Notes: generated by a model not told the origin, from the letters alone. Counted from the stretch's first letter, positions 14,071 to 21,649 are shown. The stretch: DNA of 24,216 bases from DASZHA01 sp035938265 (GCA_035938265.1 DASZHA010000063.1:1-24216); one strand, 5' to 3'. Numbers and translations: made by a program.

Positions 14071-14242
14071 GTGGCAGGGCCCGCCCGCCCCTCATCGATC
14101 CCAGGCTCGTGTGGCAGGGCCCACCCGACCCTCATCGATCCCTGGCTGAGTCTCCCGCCATTCGATTCGTGGTGAGGAGCCGGCGAGTTCTCTCTGGACC
14201 GCTGGCTCCGACTCACCAGGGCTCGATGAGGGGCGGGCGGGC
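14071..14242. repeat. Cluster of three 40-bp repeats, two direct and one inverted
   Basis: Units at 14071-14110 and 14111-14150 are tandem and similar along their length (both contain GTGGCAGGGCCC, CCCTCATCGATCCC and a GGCT end). A third copy is inverted, near 14205-14246. Unit 1 and the inverted copy share a perfect 20-bp inverted repeat: GCCCGCCCGCCCCTCATCGA at 14079-14098 against 14223-14242. The arms could form a long hairpin around unit 2. This looks like a dispersed intergenic repeat family; origin or transfer-site roles are only speculative. Confidence 0.75.
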
Positions 14243-14423
14243 ACTGTCCAGCATGACCAAGGCAGTTACCGCTACAGGCTCAGCAGCAGCTTAGGTAGCT
14301 GGCTCAGTACGTTGGCGGAGGGTGGGCTGTCTGGCGAAGACACGCTCCCATGGTCAAGCGTGGAGCAGGTCCGGGCTGGCGCGGGCTTTGAACTTGCGAC
14401 ACTTGCCGGGTGAGTGAGACCAA

Positions 14424-14442
14424 CCAGGGGCGGTGCCTCTGG
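14424..14442 (-). terminator. Possible terminator hairpin of the NTF2-like gene
   Basis: CCAGGGGC (14424-14431) and GCCTCTGG (14435-14442) form an 8-bp stem with one G-U type position and a 3-nt loop. On the minus strand the sequence after it is TTGGTCT, only mildly T-rich. It lies 41 bp after the stop at 14483. Confidence 0.4.
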
Positions 14443-14482
14443 CCCGGTCCGAAGCGTCCCGGGAACCTGGCCGGTTACGTCC

Positions 14483-15031
14483 TCAGGTCGGGTAGCAGAG
14501 CGACTTCCAGCCGCCGCGGATGTTGACCACGTGGACGCTCTTCTGGACCACCACCTCGCGGGCGTTGTGCTGCAGCCGGTAGTCGACCAGCAGCTCGGCA
14601 ACCTCCCGGTAGGTCTTGCTGGAGAGCTCGTCGGTCCAGGTGGGCAGTATCCGCACCTCGCGCACGGTGGAGTCCACGATGTTGGCCGCCTGGCGCAGCC
14701 TCATCTCCTCGATGAAGCGCGCCTTCTCGCCCCACGAGACCTGGCAGTCCGGGCTCAGCAGCTCCCAGGCGTCGGCGAAGCGGCCGTCGCGGACCAGCGA
14801 GGTGAACCGCTCCTCGCAGTCCGCGGGGTCGGTCGATACCGCGTCCTCGTGGAGTAGCGCGACGTTGAAGATTGCGGGGGCAGGTTCCATCGTGATCCTT
14901 GGGTCGGGCCGGTAAGGCAGCTGGGTCAGCTTGAACCGCTCGAACTCGACCGCGCTCCGGGTGCTGAACACGTTGAGGAAGGCGGTCCAGCCCCTGGCCG
15001 CAAAGGCGAGAAGCGTCACGACTATCGACAT
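14483..15031 (-). CDS. Membrane-anchored protein with NTF2-like domain, unknown function
   Basis: A 182-residue protein with ATG supported by AGGAG seven bases upstream. The N-terminus (about 1-22) is hydrophobic and probably anchors it, followed by a charged linker. Residues about 70-182 look like an NTF2-like cone fold, judged from ADCEERFTSLVRDGRFADAW, ELLSPDCQVSW and the closing strands VVVQKSVHVVNIRGGWKSLCYP. This is an impression from pattern, not a confirmed match. VirB8 of type IV secretion also has an N-terminal TM and NTF2-like domain, and a secretion-like cassette lies convergent across the repeat region, but the link is speculative. It follows parA after 100 bp containing a palindrome. 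Confidence 0.75.
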   Translation of the reverse strand: MSIVVTLLAFAARGWTAFLNVFSTRSAVEFERFKLTQLPYRPDPRITMEPAPAIFNVALLHEDAVSTDPADCEERFTSLVRDGRFADAWELLSPDCQVSWGEKARFIEEMRLRQAANIVDSTVREVRILPTWTDELSSKTYREVAELLVDYRLQHNAREVVVQKSVHVVNIRGGWKSLCYPT

Positions 15032-15067
15032 GCCCGGCTCCTAGGAAGTGGTGAAGTGGATTGTCTG

Positions 15068-15131
15068 GTGCTTTTGCTACAAGATGTTGGGCTGTATCAG
15101 GATCCTACACACAACCTGTGTAGTCAAGGCG
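15068..15131 (-). promoter_or_regulatory. Regulatory interval between parA and the NTF2-like gene, with 7-bp palindrome
   Basis: CTACACA (15105-15111) and TGTGTAG (15117-15123) form a perfect inverted repeat with a 5-bp centre just after the parA stop. No T-run follows on the minus strand, so an operator is as likely as a terminator. A GATACA hexamer downstream could be a weak -10. The following leader has TTGTAGC and AAGCAC, also found after the promoter at 11152-11179. Confidence 0.35.
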
Positions 15132-15899
15132 CTAGCGCTTGCCGGTCCGCTGCACGACTTCCTTGGCCAGGGCCCGATAGGCCTCTGCGCCGGGGTGGCG
15201 GGGCGAGTACTCGAGGATCGATCGGAAACCGGCCGCCGCCTCGGGGAAACGGACCGAGGAGCGGACAACGGTCTTGAAGATGGTGTCGCCGAAGAACTCG
15301 CGAACGCTTTCTTCGACCTCGATCGAGTGCAGGGCCCGGGGGCGCGCCATCGTCGGCAGGATGCCGACCAGCTCGAGCTTGCGGTTCGTCGAGCTGCGGA
15401 CCTCGGCGATGGTGTTGAGCAGCAGCTGCATCCCTTTCAGGGCCAGGAAGTCGAGCTGCAGCGGGATCAGGACGCTGTCAGCTGCCGTCAGCGCATTCAC
15501 GGTCAGCAGTCCGAGGTTGGGCGGGCAGTCCATGACCACGAAGTCGTAGCTCCCCTTGATGGGGTCGAGCGCCTCCTTAAGGCGGTACTCGCGGCGCTGC
15601 CGGCGGCTGAGGTCGACCTCGCCGGTGGCCAGCTGGATGCTCGAGGGGATGATGTCAAGCCCGGTGTCCACCTCCTGGAGCGCGTCCGCCGCCATCGCCC
15701 CGGTGAGCAGGACGTCGTGGGCGTCCATGTCGCTGGGGGAGAGCTCGACGCCCGACATCAGCGTCAGGTGGGCCTGGGCGTCGAGGTCGACCAGCAGCAC
15801 GCGCTTGCCCCGCTCGTGCAGGGCGTGTCCCAGGTTCAGTGCCGTGGTGGACTTGCCCACCCCGCCTTTCTGGTTGGCGACCGCGACTACGTGGCCCAT
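15132..15899 (-). CDS. parA: ParA/Soj-family ATPase without adjacent parB
   Basis: A 255-residue ParA-type ATPase. The deviant Walker A is KGGVGKST (11-18, with signature Lys K11), preceded by VVAVANQ. VLLVDLDAQAHLT holds the Walker A' aspartates, and VVMDCPPNLGLLT is the Walker B region. No N-terminal DNA-binding extension is present, so it is the small chromosomal (Soj) type, which acts with ParB on parS sites. It lies only 2 bp after the EF-G-like stop, so the two are co-transcribed. No ParB or parS-like site is visible, so it may serve as an orphan positioning ATPase or use a distant partner. Confidence 0.93.
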   Translation of the reverse strand: MGHVVAVANQKGGVGKSTTALNLGHALHERGKRVLLVDLDAQAHLTLMSGVELSPSDMDAHDVLLTGAMAADALQEVDTGLDIIPSSIQLATGEVDLSRRQRREYRLKEALDPIKGSYDFVVMDCPPNLGLLTVNALTAADSVLIPLQLDFLALKGMQLLLNTIAEVRSSTNRKLELVGILPTMARPRALHSIEVEESVREFFGDTIFKTVVRSSVRFPEAAAGFRSILEYSPRHPGAEAYRALAKEVVQRTGKR

Positions 15900-15901
15900 G
15901 C

Positions 15902-17983
15902 TCAGACCTCGGCCGCGACCTTGCCTTCGTTCGCCTTCTGGTAAGCATCCACCAGGGCCTGGGCGACGTGGGCGGGGACCTCCTCGTAGCGGCTGAACTC
16001 CATCGTGTAAGTGCCCCGGCCCTGGGTCATGGAGCGCAGCTCCTTTGGGAACTCGTACATCTCCTTGAGCGGGACCTGGCCCTTGATCTGGGCCTTCTTG
16101 CCGGGCAGCATCTCGGTGCCCCCGATCTTGCCGCGCTTGCCGCTGAGGAGCGACATCACGTCGCCCATGAACTGCTCAGGCACCGTCACCGACACCTCCA
16201 TGATCGGCTCCAGCAGGACCGGGTTGGCCTCCCTGACCGCCTCTCGCATGGCCATCGCGCCCGCGATCTGGAAGGCGATGTCCTTGCCGTCGACGCTGTG
16301 CGTCGAGCCGTCGACGAGGCGCACGTGGACGTCGACCACCGGGCTGCCCACCAGCACCCCGTCCTCCATCGCCTTGCGGACCCCCTTCTCCACTGACGGA
16401 CGGAAGTTCTGGGGGATGGCGCCGCCGAAGATCTTGTCCTCCCAGACCAGCCCCGCGTCTCGCTCGGCAGGCTCCACCTCGATGACGGCGTGCCCGTACA
16501 TACCCGCCCCACCCGACTGCTTCTTGTGCTTCTTGTCGACGCGGGCGGTGCCGGTGATCGTCTCGCGATAGGGCACCCGGGGCAGCTTCAGCTCGGCCTC
16601 GACCCCGTATTTGCGCTTCAGCTTCTCCAGGGCCACGTCAAGGTGGACGTCGCCGAGGCCACGCAGGATCTGCTCCTTGGTCGTTTCCTCGCGGGTCAGC
16701 TCCAGCGTGGGGTCCTCGTCGAGCAGCTTGTGGATGCCGCTGAAGACCTTCTCCTCCTCGCCTTTGGTCTTGGCGGAGACGGCCATCTGGTAGGTCAACG
16801 TCGGTAGCTTCGGCGGTGGCAGGGTGACCTGCTTCTCCTTGGCGCAGAGGGTGTCGCCGGTCCGCGTCGCGGCCAGCTTGCTCACGCTGCCGATGTCGCC
16901 GGCGACCAGCTCGGTGACCGGCTGCAGGGTCTTCCCCAGCGGCGACGTCAGGGCCGCCAGGCGCTCGGCCTGGCCCCTGGTCGTGTTCTGCAGCGTCTGG
17001 TCGGGCTTGAGCGTGCCCGACACCACCTTGAGGTAGTTGATCCGGCCCACGAAGGGGTCAGCCGTGGTCTTGAAGCAGAGCGCCACCACCGGCCCGTCGG
17101 GGTCCGGCGGCAGGCCCTCGTGCTCCTCGGCCTCGGCCGCGGGGACCTCCGCCGCGGATGGCATCAGCTCGACGATGGCGTCAAGGATCTGCCTGGCCCC
17201 CACGCCCGTGGTTGCCGCGGCGCAGAGGACCGGGATCACCTGGCCCGAGCGGATGCCCTCGTGGGTGGCGCGCACGATCTCGTCGTCGGCTATCTCCTGC
17301 CCGTCGAGGTAGTGCTCCAGCAGGGTGTCGTCGGCCATGCAGGCGGCCTCCACCAGCTGGGTGCGGTAGGTGTCGACCTCCCCGAGCATCTCCTCGGGGA
17401 TGTCCCCCGCGGTCACCTGGCCTCCGTCGTAGAGGTACGCCTTGCGGTGGAGAAGGTCGACGACGCCCTTGAAGCCCGCCTCCGACCCGATCGGCAGGTG
17501 AAGCGGCACCGGCTTGGGTTCGAAGCTATCCTGGAGCGCCTTGAGCGTGCCCTTGAAGTCGGCGTGCTCCTTGTCCATCTTGTTGATCACGACCAGCCGG
17601 GGCTCCCCGCGCTCGGCCAGCATCTCCCACGCCGCCTCGGTGCCGACGGCGACGCCGCTGCTGGCCCCCACCACCACCATCGCCGCCTCGGCCGCCCGCA
17701 GCGCCGCGATCGCCTCGCCGGCAAAATCGGCGAAGCCGGGGGCGTCGATCAGGTTGACCTTGACGCCGTTGTGCTCCAGGTGACCGATTCCCGCGCCGAT
17801 GGAGATGTTGTGCTTGTGCTCTTCGGGCTCGAAGTCCAACGTCGCGCTGCCGGTCTCGGTGGAGCCCATCCTGGGGATCGCGCCGGCTGCCAGCAGCAGC
17901 GCCTCCGCGAGCGTTGTCTTGCCGTCATGGCTGTGACCGAGGATGGCGACGTTGCGGATGGTTTCTGGCGTGTACTTGGCCAT
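15902..17983 (-). CDS. fusA: EF-G-like translational GTPase (EF-G2 subfamily)
   Basis: A 693-residue protein with all EF-G domains. The P-loop is GHSHDGKT (16-23), G4 motif NKMD (134-137), and domain IV loop GGAGMYGHAVIEVEP. Departures from canonical EF-G place it in the EF-G-like group: switch I is EHKHNISI in place of ERGITI, and G3 is DAPGFADF instead of DTPGHVDF, so the catalytic histidine is Phe84. It is likely not the main elongation factor; members have been linked to slow or absent GTP hydrolysis. The ATG at 17983 is chosen because AGGGG lies five bases upstream; GTG two codons earlier is possible. It leads an operon with parA. Confidence 0.93.
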   Translation of the reverse strand: MAKYTPETIRNVAILGHSHDGKTTLAEALLLAAGAIPRMGSTETGSATLDFEPEEHKHNISIGAGIGHLEHNGVKVNLIDAPGFADFAGEAIAALRAAEAAMVVVGASSGVAVGTEAAWEMLAERGEPRLVVINKMDKEHADFKGTLKALQDSFEPKPVPLHLPIGSEAGFKGVVDLLHRKAYLYDGGQVTAGDIPEEMLGEVDTYRTQLVEAACMADDTLLEHYLDGQEIADDEIVRATHEGIRSGQVIPVLCAAATTGVGARQILDAIVELMPSAAEVPAAEAEEHEGLPPDPDGPVVALCFKTTADPFVGRINYLKVVSGTLKPDQTLQNTTRGQAERLAALTSPLGKTLQPVTELVAGDIGSVSKLAATRTGDTLCAKEKQVTLPPPKLPTLTYQMAVSAKTKGEEEKVFSGIHKLLDEDPTLELTREETTKEQILRGLGDVHLDVALEKLKRKYGVEAELKLPRVPYRETITGTARVDKKHKKQSGGAGMYGHAVIEVEPAERDAGLVWEDKIFGGAIPQNFRPSVEKGVRKAMEDGVLVGSPVVDVHVRLVDGSTHSVDGKDIAFQIAGAMAMREAVREANPVLLEPIMEVSVTVPEQFMGDVMSLLSGKRGKIGGTEMLPGKKAQIKGQVPLKEMYEFPKELRSMTQGRGTYTMEFSRYEEVPAHVAQALVDAYQKANEGKVAAEV

Positions 17984-18078
17984 GTTCACCCCTGTGTTTT
18001 GGACTCTCCACCCCAGCGGGCACCGAACAAAAGCGGCGAAGGGTAATGCTAGTCCAGTGCCTTATCGGGCTGCCAGCG

Positions 18079-18885
18079 CTAGCGAGGGCTGCTGCTGGCG
18101 CGGCCGGGAGCGGTGGCCCCTGGCGAGGCTGCCGCCGTCGACGGCGTGGCTCGCGGACTCGGGACCGGCGTCGGCGAGGCCCCGGCGGAGCCCACGCCAA
18201 GGATGCGAAAGGTCTTGATGACGCGATCGAAGAGGCCGGCTGGGTCCTGGACGTTGGTCCCGACCAGGACCTCGTAGAGGAACCGGTGCCCGCCCGCCTC
18301 CAGCGTCCCAAGGTATGAGCTGATGGTGGCCACGCGGTCACTGGGCTTGATCGAGTACTGCAGCTGCTCCAGCGTCCCCGCTGGGACCTTGACCTGCTGA
18401 CGCTTGACCTCGCCGACGAGGCCATCGGTCCGGGTGAAGAGGTTCTGCTTGGACGCCGCGATGCCCGCCAGCCCGGGTGCTGTGTCGCTGGGCCCGAGGT
18501 CGGTCTTGAACACACTGAGGCTGGTGACGAACCCCGACTGGATGCTGCGTGGCTCAGCCGCGATCAGCTTGAGGCCGCCGGCCTGCCCGTTCTTGAAGCC
18601 GTCACCGAAGAACTTGATGAGGTCGGCGTTGTTTAGCGCCTTGACGTCGGCATCGAACGTGCGCGAGTCGCGAAACACGAAGTTCCAGGTGTCAGGAAAA
18701 GCGATGGCGTAGCCCTCGCCGTCGTCGGCATGCAGCGTCCAGGCGGGATCGAGGTCCGGGGATGGCACCGGGGTGAGGAGCAGCGACACCGCCGGCCCAG
18801 AGCTTGGCGTCGAGCTGCCCGCCGGCGCCTGCGGCAGGCTGCAGCCGGCCGCCAGGACCAACAACGCCACGCCGAATCGCCTCAT
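18079..18885 (-). CDS. Lipoprotein with PsbP/LpqN-like domain, unknown function
   Basis: A 268-residue protein. The start is ATG overlapping the moeA stop by 4 bp (ATGA). Its signal ends in lipobox LAAGC (C15), followed by a Ser/Pro-rich linker. The body (about 48-230) begins DDGEGYAIAFPDTWNF, a pattern common to PsbP-like and DUF1795-type lipoproteins, and ends with VIKTFRIL. The last 40 residues are Ser/Pro/Thr/Ala-rich. The frame stays open far upstream but that part is out-of-frame shadow over moeA. Overlap with moeA indicates co-transcription; a link to molybdenum metabolism is not evident. Confidence 0.85.
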   Translation of the reverse strand: MRRFGVALLVLAAGCSLPQAPAGSSTPSSGPAVSLLLTPVPSPDLDPAWTLHADDGEGYAIAFPDTWNFVFRDSRTFDADVKALNNADLIKFFGDGFKNGQAGGLKLIAAEPRSIQSGFVTSLSVFKTDLGPSDTAPGLAGIAASKQNLFTRTDGLVGEVKRQQVKVPAGTLEQLQYSIKPSDRVATISSYLGTLEAGGHRFLYEVLVGTNVQDPAGLFDRVIKTFRILGVGSAGASPTPVPSPRATPSTAAASPGATAPGRASSSPR

Positions 18886-20114
18886 CGGCCGGTGGCGGGG
18901 CCGGGCGGCTGGTCGAGCATGATCGCGCTGACCGCGGCGCCGGCCTCGAGGCTGCTCGCCTCCGCCGGCACGTCGAGCAAGGCGTTGGCGCTGGCCATCG
19001 CTGCCAGCTGGTATGAGGCCTGTCCCACCACCGGCTCGGCGCTGAGGCCGCCGCCGGCGGAGGTGACGACGGCCCGGGCGAAGGTGCGAAGGCCGGGCGG
19101 AGTCGACAGCGCCCGGCTGAGGGTCGCCTGACGCACCGGCCGGGCCCAGCCGGCACGGTGCCCCATCGACATTACCGTCGGCAGCACGAACACCTCGAAG
19201 CCGACCAGCGCTGAGACAGGGTTGCCCGGCAGCCCGATGAACGGCGTGCCCTGGACCGTGCCCACGGCCAGCGGCTTGCCCGGGCGCATCGCCACCCGCC
19301 AGAAGTCCAGCTGTCCCAGCTCCTCGACCACGGGGCGGACAAGGTCGCGCTGGCCCATGCTCACGCCTCCGACGCTGATCACCATGTCGGCGGCCGCCGC
19401 GGCCTGAGTGAGCGCGTCGCGGATCGCCGCCTCGCGGTCGGCCGCTCGCGGCAATGCCAGCGCCTCGGCGCCGATGCCGGCGATCGCCGCGGTCAGCGAT
19501 GGCGTGGCAATGTCGACCACCTGCGCCGGCCCCGGATCGACCGAGGCGTCGACCAGCTCGTCGCCGGTCGCGAGCAGCGCCACCCGCGGGCGGCGATAGC
19601 ACTGCGGCAGCGTCACCCCCAGGGCGGCCAGGAGCCCCAGCTGCGACGGTCCGAGGACGGTGCCCGCGGTCAGCGCGGAGACTCCCGCGGCCAGGTCGCT
19701 GCCCGCGGCCCGGAAGCTGCGGCCCGGTTCGGGCGCGCGGAAAACCAGCACCTCATCGCCCTCGACGTCGGTTTCCTCGACCTCGATGACGGCCTCGGCA
19801 CCCGCCGGGATGGGCGCGCCCGTCATGATCCGAACCGCCGTGCCTCGGGCCACCTCGCCCTGGGATACGGCGCCGGCGCTGACCTTGCCGACGACCCGCA
19901 GCCGGGCCGGCTGATCGCGGCTGGCACCCGCGACGTCGCCCACCCGCACCGCGAAGCCGTCCATGGCGGAGTTGTCGAAGCCCGGCAGGTTGCGCCCCGC
20001 CACCACGTTCTCAGCCAGCACCAGGCCGGCGGCCGAATCCAACGGAGTGGCCTCGGACGCCAGCGTGCCGGCCAGATCGACCAGGCGCTGCCGGGCCTCC
20101 TCCACCGTCAGCAT
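18882..20114 (-). CDS. moeA: Molybdopterin molybdenumtransferase
   Basis: A 410-residue MoeA that inserts molybdate into adenylylated molybdopterin. The start chosen is the ATG giving MLTVEEARQRLVDL, which matches family N-termini; a GTG four codons upstream is the alternative. Family features are NLPGFDNSAMDGFAVR (about 42-57), VRIMTGAPIPAGAEAVIEVEE, LLATGDELV, SVGGVSMGQRDL and the MRPGKPLAVG/GLPGNPVSALVGFEVFV region. Length is normal. Divergent from a small gene with only 27 bp between starts, so promoters must overlap the coding ends. No other molybdenum cofactor genes are in the window. Confidence 0.96.
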   Translation of the reverse strand: MLTVEEARQRLVDLAGTLASEATPLDSAAGLVLAENVVAGRNLPGFDNSAMDGFAVRVGDVAGASRDQPARLRVVGKVSAGAVSQGEVARGTAVRIMTGAPIPAGAEAVIEVEETDVEGDEVLVFRAPEPGRSFRAAGSDLAAGVSALTAGTVLGPSQLGLLAALGVTLPQCYRRPRVALLATGDELVDASVDPGPAQVVDIATPSLTAAIAGIGAEALALPRAADREAAIRDALTQAAAAADMVISVGGVSMGQRDLVRPVVEELGQLDFWRVAMRPGKPLAVGTVQGTPFIGLPGNPVSALVGFEVFVLPTVMSMGHRAGWARPVRQATLSRALSTPPGLRTFARAVVTSAGGGLSAEPVVGQASYQLAAMASANALLDVPAEASSLEAGAAVSAIMLDQPPGPATGR

Positions 20115-20130
20115 GGGGGTCAGCACGGGT

Positions 20131-20136
20131 TAGAAT
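20131..20136 (+). promoter_or_regulatory. -10 element of the small gene, leaderless type
   Basis: TAGAAT ends 5 nt before the ATG at 20142, so the transcript should begin at the start codon; there is no SD. The same hexamer precedes the tRNA at 21559-21564. Confidence 0.5.
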
Positions 20137-20141
20137 CCCGC

Positions 20142-20345
20142 ATGCTTGTAGACGACGTCCTGGGGGCCATCGAGGCCGCCCGCGACAAGGTCATGGCCGA
20201 CGAGGTCAGGGCCCTCACCAAGCTGGGGTTGCCCCGCAACATGGCCCAGCAGACGGTGGCCGCCCGCTTCCACGTGAAGACTGATGACGAGGAAGGCGGG
20301 GGCAACCAGGAATTCGAGAACGGGCACTGGAACGATGTCTCCTGA
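20142..20345 (+). CDS. Small hypothetical protein
   Basis: A 67-residue protein, helical and charged in its first half (MLVDDVLGAIEAARDKVMAD, then EVRALTKLGLPRNMAQQTVAARF) and acidic and Gly/Asn-rich at the C-terminus (about 47-67). No cysteines, no TM, no recognised family. It is divergent from moeA and convergent with the LCP gene, and is probably transcribed alone from the -10 just upstream. The predicted leaderless promoter and independence from flanking genes support it being real. Confidence 0.62.
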   Translation: MLVDDVLGAIEAARDKVMADEVRALTKLGLPRNMAQQTVAARFHVKTDDEEGGGNQEFENGHWNDVS

Positions 20346-20384
20346 GAGGACTCACCTGACCCACCGCTGAGCCGGTCTCAGGAG
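20339..20384. terminator. Inverted repeat spanning both convergent stop codons
   Basis: CTCCTGAGA (20339-20347) and TCTCAGGAG (20376-20384) are exact complements with 28 bp between. The TGA stop of the small plus-strand gene lies in one arm and the TGA of the minus-strand LCP gene in the other. It could act as a bidirectional terminator stem, but the large loop and lack of T-runs leave this uncertain. Confidence 0.4.
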
Positions 20385-21520
20385 GTGGTCGGGGTCGGGG
20401 TGACGCCGGGCGGCATGGATCCGTCCTGGAAGGCTTTGACCAGCTTGGCAATGGCCGCGTTGTCCGGCACCAGCACCGCGCCGTAGGCCGCGTACTGCGC
20501 TGCGGTCGGGGCCTGCACATACCCCGGCCCGACGGCGTACCCCTGGATGTGGCCCTTGCCGACCGAGATCATGGCATTGCCCATGCCCAGGATCTGGGCC
20601 GGCGAGAGGTTGGTCCGGACGTTGGCCTTGATGATGTCCATGAACTGGTTGAACTGCGAGATCCGCTCTGGCTGCAGGACCTTGCGCGAGAGAGCGTCGA
20701 TGAAGCGCTGCTGGCGCTGGTTGCGGCCGAAGTCGCTTAGAGGATCGTCGTGGCGGGAGCGAACGTACTCCAGCCCTCGCTCGCCGTCGAGCTGCTGCCA
20801 GCCGGCGGGCACGTACACCGGCATGTAGTCCTCGTTCTGGCCCGGGTAGTCGTGGTCGGAGATTGGACGCTCGACATTGACGTACACGCCCCCGACGGCG
20901 TCGACGGTTTGCCGGAAGCCGTCAAAGGTGGTGACGGCGTAGTAGGGAATGTGGATCCCGGTGAGCTGCTCCATCGTCTTCACCGCCAGCGCCGCCCCGC
21001 CACCGGGCAACTTGTTGGTCTCTCCCAGGGTGTAGGCCTCGTTGATGCGGTGGTTGGGGCCGTAGCCCGGAATGGTGACCAGCAGGTCGCGCGGCACGCT
21101 GAGCATCCGCGCCTGCTTGTGGGTTGCGTCCACAGCGACCAGGATCATGGTGTCGGAGTGGGGCACCTCTCCGGGTATGGTGTTGCCGTTCTTGTCCCGG
21201 CGCTCGTCCGATCCCATCACCAGCACGTAGGTCGTGCCCTGGGGGGCCTCACCCGCCTGCTGGCCCTGGATGGCCTCGATCGGGCCCGCCGAGCCCCCCG
21301 GTGAGATTGCGAATAGCGTCGAGACCAGGCCGTAGCCGAAGTACCCGACCGGGAGCATCAAGACCAGGAGCACCACCAACACCACCCAGGGCCACCGGCG
21401 GCGTCGGCGTGGCGAAGATGTCGGCCCGACCGCTGCGGGGGTTGCCGCAGACGTGCTCGGTCCCCAAGGAGTAGATCCGCGGCGGCCGCCCAAACCGGCG
21501 CGCCGTCGACGCTGAGCCAT
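20378..21520 (-). CDS. LytR-CpsA-Psr family cell-wall glycopolymer ligase
   Basis: A 380-residue LCP protein. An Arg-rich cytoplasmic N-terminus (1-42) is followed by a TM helix (about 43-66) and an extracellular LCP domain from about 96. Conserved residues are D105 (MGSDERR), D123 (HSDTMILVAVD), R144 (LSVPRDLLV), R158 (HRINEAY), R254 (YVRSRHDD) and R266/R269 (DFGRNQRQQRF). The family transfers polyprenyl-linked glycopolymers such as teichoic-acid-like or arabinogalactan chains onto peptidoglycan. This implies a cell wall able to carry such polymers. The tail ends Pro/Thr-rich. The ATG at 21520 is chosen; a TTG three codons earlier also fits. No SD; CATACT 8 nt upstream suggests leaderless transcription. 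Confidence 0.94.
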   Translation of the reverse strand: MAQRRRRAGLGGRRGSTPWGPSTSAATPAAVGPTSSPRRRRRWPWVVLVVLLVLMLPVGYFGYGLVSTLFAISPGGSAGPIEAIQGQQAGEAPQGTTYVLVMGSDERRDKNGNTIPGEVPHSDTMILVAVDATHKQARMLSVPRDLLVTIPGYGPNHRINEAYTLGETNKLPGGGAALAVKTMEQLTGIHIPYYAVTTFDGFRQTVDAVGGVYVNVERPISDHDYPGQNEDYMPVYVPAGWQQLDGERGLEYVRSRHDDPLSDFGRNQRQQRFIDALSRKVLQPERISQFNQFMDIIKANVRTNLSPAQILGMGNAMISVGKGHIQGYAVGPGYVQAPTAAQYAAYGAVLVPDNAAIAKLVKAFQDGSMPPGVTPTPTTS

Positions 21521-21528
21521 TGCGGGCA

Positions 21529-21534
21529 AGTATG
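21529..21534 (-). promoter_or_regulatory. Possible -10 of the LCP gene
   Basis: CATACT on the minus strand lies 8 nt before the chosen ATG, consistent with leaderless transcription. No good -35 is visible. Confidence 0.35.
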
Positions 21535-21575
21535 CCAGCCGGCTTCAGGGGCGCTGATTAGAATTCGGTTTTGCT

Positions 21576-21649
21576 GGTCGGCTAGCTCAGTTGGTTAGAG
21601 CGCTCGGTTCACATCCGAGAGGTCAGGGGTTCAAGTCCCTTGCCGACCA
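21576..21649 (+). tRNA. tRNA-Val (anticodon CAC)
   Basis: A full cloverleaf can be folded. The acceptor is GGTCGGC with GCCGACC, the D-arm GCTC/GAGC, and the anticodon arm CTCGG-TTCACAT-CCGAG with anticodon CAC at 21610-21612. The variable loop is AGGTC and the T-arm AGGGG-TTCAAGT-CCCTT, with discriminator A at 21649. The CCA end is not encoded (CGC follows), so it must be added enzymatically. It decodes GTG. A TAGAAT -10 lies at 21559-21564. Confidence 0.97.

Larger units (their letters stand above)
13951..14482. other. 532-bp non-coding interval between ssb and a convergent gene
   Basis: No convincing gene is seen. The open frames here lack family features and run through repeats. The left part (13951-14070) is G-rich. 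The middle (14071-14242) holds the 40-bp repeat cluster, and a hairpin at 14424-14442 may end the convergent gene. The stretch 14260-14420 shows nothing I can name. Confidence 0.6.

Noticed and set aside
13969..14294. Short open frames through the 40-bp repeats
   Set aside because: They translate the repeat (QGSMR-like strings) in several frames and both directions, which is the mark of non-coding repeats.
11152..15131. Integrated conjugative element with attachment sites
   Set aside because: No integrase, relaxase or direct-repeat att pair is visible, and the only tRNA in the window lies 6 kb away without a duplicated 3-prime end that I can see.
15048..15944. 298-codon plus-strand frame over parA
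   Set aside because: Antisense to a clear ParA ATPase with intact Walker motifs.
17120..18046. 308-codon plus-strand frame over the EF-G-like gene
   Set aside because: Antisense shadow; no recognisable domain.
18886..19602. Upstream extension of the lipoprotein frame
   Set aside because: Overlaps moeA out of frame; the lipobox signal peptide and ATGA overlap mark the true start at 18885.
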